The translations under genes were made by a program, and so were the position numbers. Shown here piece after piece: positions 61,403-64,000 of a stretch of 64,000 bases of DNA. Each line of letters opens with the position of its first letter. Within the stretch, counting starts at the first letter, position 1. The notes under the pieces were generated by a model that had not been told where the DNA came from, made no database searches, and worked only from the letters and a program-made list of their open reading frames with translations. This DNA is from Bacteroidota bacterium (GTDB taxonomy: Bacteria; Bacteroidota; Bacteroidia; Bacteroidales; F082): assembly GCA_020444415.1 (NCBI GenBank), contig JAHLLA010000001.1:434001-498000 (forward strand), given 5' to 3'.

Positions 61403-61500
61403 GTCATCGCGAACATAGCGGGAAGAATCAAGAGATGGCGTGACGCGATCTAAGGTTGAAAACAATTAAGATTGCTTCGCACTTCGTTGTTCGCAATGTC
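61403..61500 (+). repeat. Palindromic repeat, copy 2 (98 bp)
   Basis: Direct copy of 60982-61079. Shared stretches include AAGAGATGGCGTGA, GCGATCT and AGATTGCTTCGCACTTCGT. The right end ATGTC has lost one pair of the palindrome. The following bases GATAA...ATGGAAAGAG also match those after copy 1, so the duplicated unit extends beyond the hairpin. Confidence 0.85.
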
Positions 61501-61512
61501 GATAACTTACAT

Positions 61513-61992
61513 ATGGAAAGAGAAAACAAAGTCCGGAAACTGGCAAAAAACAATTTTCACATGAAATTGTTCATGTTGAAAAATCTGCCTATGGCTTTTC
61601 TGGCAGGACTCAAGGTGACTGAAATCGACCAGACTAAAGCATCCGTAACTGTACCTTATAAATCTCTGAATAAAAACCCATTTAAGTCTATCTATTTCGC
61701 AGTTTTGAGCATGGCAGCCGAACTGGCAACCGGTATACTGGCCATGGCCGCCATCAAAGATTTTTCAACACCAGTTTCCATGCTAGTGTTTGAAATGAAA
61801 GCCAGTTTTCAGAAAAAAGCGAGAACAAAAATCACTTTTAAATGCACCGAAGGAGAAAAAATGATGGATGCCATTAGCAGAAGCATTGAAACCGGAGAAG
61901 GTCAAACTGCGGAGGTTACATCGATAGGCTATGATACAGAAGGCGATGTGGTTGCCGAATTTAAATTTACCTGGACATTTAAACCAAAGTAG
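61513..61992 (+). CDS. DUF4442 / hotdog-fold thioesterase-like protein
   Basis: 159 residues from the ATG at 61513; an internal ATG at 61561 (MKLFMLKNLPMAFLAGLKV) is an alternative and might be the ancestral start. The hotdog block KVTEIDQTKASVTVPYKSLNKNPFKSIYFAVLSMAAELATGILAM (about 35-80) fits DUF4442, a PaaI-related family. PVSMLVFEMKASFQKKARTKITFKC follows. Probably a cytoplasmic acyl-CoA thioesterase or binding protein working with the acyl-CoA ligase 45 bp downstream. The first residues MEREN share the DNA ATGGAAAGAG with the GIY-YIG start, which suggests the upstream element contributed this N-terminus. Confidence 0.78.
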   Translation: MERENKVRKLAKNNFHMKLFMLKNLPMAFLAGLKVTEIDQTKASVTVPYKSLNKNPFKSIYFAVLSMAAELATGILAMAAIKDFSTPVSMLVFEMKASFQKKARTKITFKCTEGEKMMDAISRSIETGEGQTAEVTSIGYDTEGDVVAEFKFTWTFKPK

Positions 61993-62037
61993 AATGAAAT
62001 AAAAAAATTACTAAATTAACCGCTCAATCCAAAAACC

Positions 62038-63813
62038 ATGAAAGTACTCAGAACCTTCGACATTGTAGATAACCTACTTGAGAATTACAAAAAAGACGAT
62101 GCCCTTGCGGTAAAACGTTTTGGCAAATGGGAAAAATTCAGCACGGAAGACTATGCCCACAATGCCAATTTATTCAGTTACGGCCTGTTAGCCATGGGAT
62201 TTAAAAAACAAGATAAAATTATCACGGTTTCTAATAACCGGCCCGAATGGAACTTTATGGATATTGGCATGAGCCAGGTGGGTGTGGTACACGTTCCTGT
62301 CTACCCCACTATTGGAACGGATGAATATGAGCATATCCTGGTTCACTCAGATGCAAGGATCATCATAGTCTCCTCGCAGGAATATTATGAAAAGATCAAA
62401 CCCATTGCCGATCAATCTCCCAACATCGAAAAGATGTATACGATTGACAAGGTAAAAGGCGCGCCCAATTGGGAAGAAATTATAGAACTGGGAAAAAAGA
62501 ATGAAGATAAATTCAAAGAAGAAGTTGTAAAAATTAAAAAAGCCATTCAACCGGATGAGTTGATGTCTATTATTTATACTTCGGGAACAACAGGTCGGTC
62601 AAAAGGCGTAATGTTATGCCACCGGAATTTCATTTCTAATGTGGAAGCCTGTCAGAATATTTTGCCCATCAATGAAACGCATCGTTTTTTGAGTTTTCTA
62701 CCATTGTGTCATGTGTTTGAGCGCATGGTTACCTATTTCTGGCAATACATGGGCGCTTCCGTTTATTATGCCGAGAATTTTGAAACCATCGGAGAAAATA
62801 TGCGGGAAGTAAATCCCCATGGATTTGCTGCTGTTCCGCGCGTTGTAGAAAAGCTCTTCGATAAAATTCTATTGAAAGGAAAAGAACTTACAGGAATTAA
62901 GAAAAGTTTATTCTTCTGGGCGGTAAACCTCGGACTGAGGTATGAATTGAACGGAGCCAATGGCTGGTGGTATGAAACCCAGCTGAAACTGGCCAACAAA
63001 TTAATATTCAGTAAATGGAGAGAAGCGCTAGGAGGAAATGTGTTTATCATCGTGTCAGGTAGTGCGCCTCTGCAACCGCGATTGGCCCGGATTTTCACTT
63101 CTGCCGGATTACCGATACAAGAAGGCTATGGTTTAACAGAAACCTCACCGGTAATTGCCGTGAATCATGCCAAGTATCCTTTGCTGCAATTTGGAACGGT
63201 CGGGCCTATTGTCAACAATATTGAAGTTAAAATTGCTGAAGACGGCGAAATACTAATGCGCGGCCCCAGTTTGATGATGGGTTATTATAAAGATCCTGAA
63301 AAAACGGCTGAAGTGATTGACAAGGAAGGTTGGTTCCATACGGGTGATATAGGAGAAATACACGAACATAATATCCTTCAGATAACCGATAGGAAAAAGG
63401 AGATATTTAAACTGTCAACAGGAAAATATGTAGCACCCCAAATAGTGGAAAATAAGTTCAAAGAATCACAGTTTATTGAACAACTGATGGTGGTAGGTGC
63501 TGGCGAAAAATATGCGGCAGCGATTATTTCTCCTGCATTTGAATATTTACATGGATGGTGTTTTAAAAACGGAATTAAGTTCAGGGATAATGCTGATCTG
63601 ATAAAAAAACCAAAAGTACTTGCCAGATACCAAAAAGAAATCGACAGACTGAATGAAACACTTGGAAGACACAATCAGATTAAAAAATTTGAATTAACAG
63701 GCGACGAATGGTCTCCTATAACCGGTGAATTATCACCAACTCTGAAACTGCGCCGGAAAGAAATTAAAGAAAAATACCGCGCTGAATTCGACAGGTTGTA
63801 TGGTTATGCATAA
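62038..63813 (+). CDS. Long-chain acyl-CoA synthetase (AMP-dependent)
   Basis: 591 residues, ANL superfamily. The P-loop is IIYTSGTTGRSKGVMLCHRNF (about 180-200). FLPLCHVFERMVTYFWQYMG, GSAPLQPRLARIFTSAGLPIQEGYGLTETSPVIA and WFHTGDIGEIHEHNILQITDRKKEIFKLSTGKYVAP are characteristic of FAA1/FadD-like ligases. It activates fatty acids to acyl-CoA for the beta-oxidation genes upstream in the same operon. The C-terminal Lys in SPTLKLRRK is conserved. Confidence 0.92.
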   Translation: MKVLRTFDIVDNLLENYKKDDALAVKRFGKWEKFSTEDYAHNANLFSYGLLAMGFKKQDKIITVSNNRPEWNFMDIGMSQVGVVHVPVYPTIGTDEYEHILVHSDARIIIVSSQEYYEKIKPIADQSPNIEKMYTIDKVKGAPNWEEIIELGKKNEDKFKEEVVKIKKAIQPDELMSIIYTSGTTGRSKGVMLCHRNFISNVEACQNILPINETHRFLSFLPLCHVFERMVTYFWQYMGASVYYAENFETIGENMREVNPHGFAAVPRVVEKLFDKILLKGKELTGIKKSLFFWAVNLGLRYELNGANGWWYETQLKLANKLIFSKWREALGGNVFIIVSGSAPLQPRLARIFTSAGLPIQEGYGLTETSPVIAVNHAKYPLLQFGTVGPIVNNIEVKIAEDGEILMRGPSLMMGYYKDPEKTAEVIDKEGWFHTGDIGEIHEHNILQITDRKKEIFKLSTGKYVAPQIVENKFKESQFIEQLMVVGAGEKYAAAIISPAFEYLHGWCFKNGIKFRDNADLIKKPKVLARYQKEIDRLNETLGRHNQIKKFELTGDEWSPITGELSPTLKLRRKEIKEKYRAEFDRLYGYA

Positions 63814-63913
63814 TCATCAGCCTTATAAATATAACTGTTATTTAATTTCCAACTTAACAAATTGCAAACGAATTCAATTACAGTTTAATGTCAAATTTTA
63901 AAATGATCTCCTC

Positions 63914-64000
63914 ATGATGTCAAGTATTATTTTCATCCTTATCCTTATTGCCACCATCATTCTTTTTTACAAAAACGTAAGCGTCATTATTAAGAACATC
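63914..64000 (+). CDS. 5' fragment of a membrane protein, possibly an Fe-S/heterodisulfide reductase-like protein
   Basis: Starts at the ATG at 63914 and runs off the right edge (29 codons). It begins MMSSIIFILILIATIILFYK, a clear transmembrane helix, then KNVSVIIKNI. In Bacteroidota, membrane Fe-S proteins with a similar N-terminus often sit near fatty acid oxidation genes and are thought to link ETF to quinone, but too little is present to assign this one. Confidence 0.4.
   Translation, partial: MMSSIIFILILIATIILFYKNVSVIIKNI

Noticed and set aside
60982-61500. Classical insertion sequence with transposase
   Set aside because: No transposase, no terminal inverted repeats with target duplication; the two copies are direct repeats of an internally palindromic sequence.

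Overview
The window is about 42-44% G+C by eye, gene dense, and reads as a Bacteroidota chromosome, most likely an anaerobic or facultative member of the Bacteroidales/Marinilabiliales side. The grounds are a gingipain-type C25 peptidase, a C-terminal type IX secretion (T9SS) sorting domain, several Bacteroidota-only outer-membrane families, the rbfA/LolE-type permease neighbourhood, and repeated TAnnTTTG -7 promoter boxes with no obvious Shine-Dalgarno sequences. No rRNA, tRNA, CRISPR array, prophage or classical insertion sequence was recognised.

Layout. 1-7.4 kb: the 5' part of a secreted C25 peptidase, an ABC permease/methyltransferase/rbfA run on the minus strand, and a divergent M20D amidohydrolase, mtnA and tag operon. 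7.5-13.4 kb: a large secreted BNR-repeat protein, a flavin-type small protein, a DEAD-box helicase and a CAP-domain protein. 13.6-22.1 kb (minus): an Omp28-like lipoprotein, DUF6029-like barrel and TlpA-like thioredoxin cluster, manA, a T9SS-exported BNR protein, and a tandem pair of related barrel-like proteins. 22.3-28.6 kb: a C69 peptidase, an AAA+ ATPase preceded by short tandem repeats, and a glycyl-radical enzyme with its activase (HypD/HypE type, 4-hydroxyproline dehydration) behind a promoter, a 31-codon ORF and a heptamer repeat. 28.8-35.7 kb: PIN-PhoH, polA, a ROK kinase, a lipoprotein and an MBL hydrolase.

35.7-46 kb is a leucine/isovalerate catabolic region. A minus-strand operon (HMGL-family protein, beta-carbonic anhydrase, HMG-CoA lyase) diverges from a plus-strand operon (methylcrotonyl-CoA carboxylase beta subunit, methylglutaconyl-CoA hydratase, biotin-carrying alpha subunit, acyl-CoA dehydrogenase, acetoacetyl-CoA synthetase). 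Together they would take isovaleryl-CoA to acetyl-CoA and acetoacetyl-CoA. 46-51.4 kb holds small membrane proteins, a large unrecognised secreted protein, butyrate kinase and a barrel protein. 51.5-64 kb pairs a fused isobutyryl-CoA mutase (IcmF) with a divergent MarR-led beta-oxidation operon (hydroxyacyl-CoA dehydrogenase/enoyl-CoA hydratase, thiolase, acyl-CoA dehydrogenase, DUF4442 protein, acyl-CoA ligase, start of a probable Fe-S protein).

The most unusual structure is inside that last operon. Between the acyl-CoA dehydrogenase and the DUF4442 gene sits a small GIY-YIG nuclease gene bracketed by two direct 98-bp copies of an imperfect palindrome. The similarity runs past the repeat into the first bases of both following reading frames. 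It looks like a compact nuclease-associated palindromic element.
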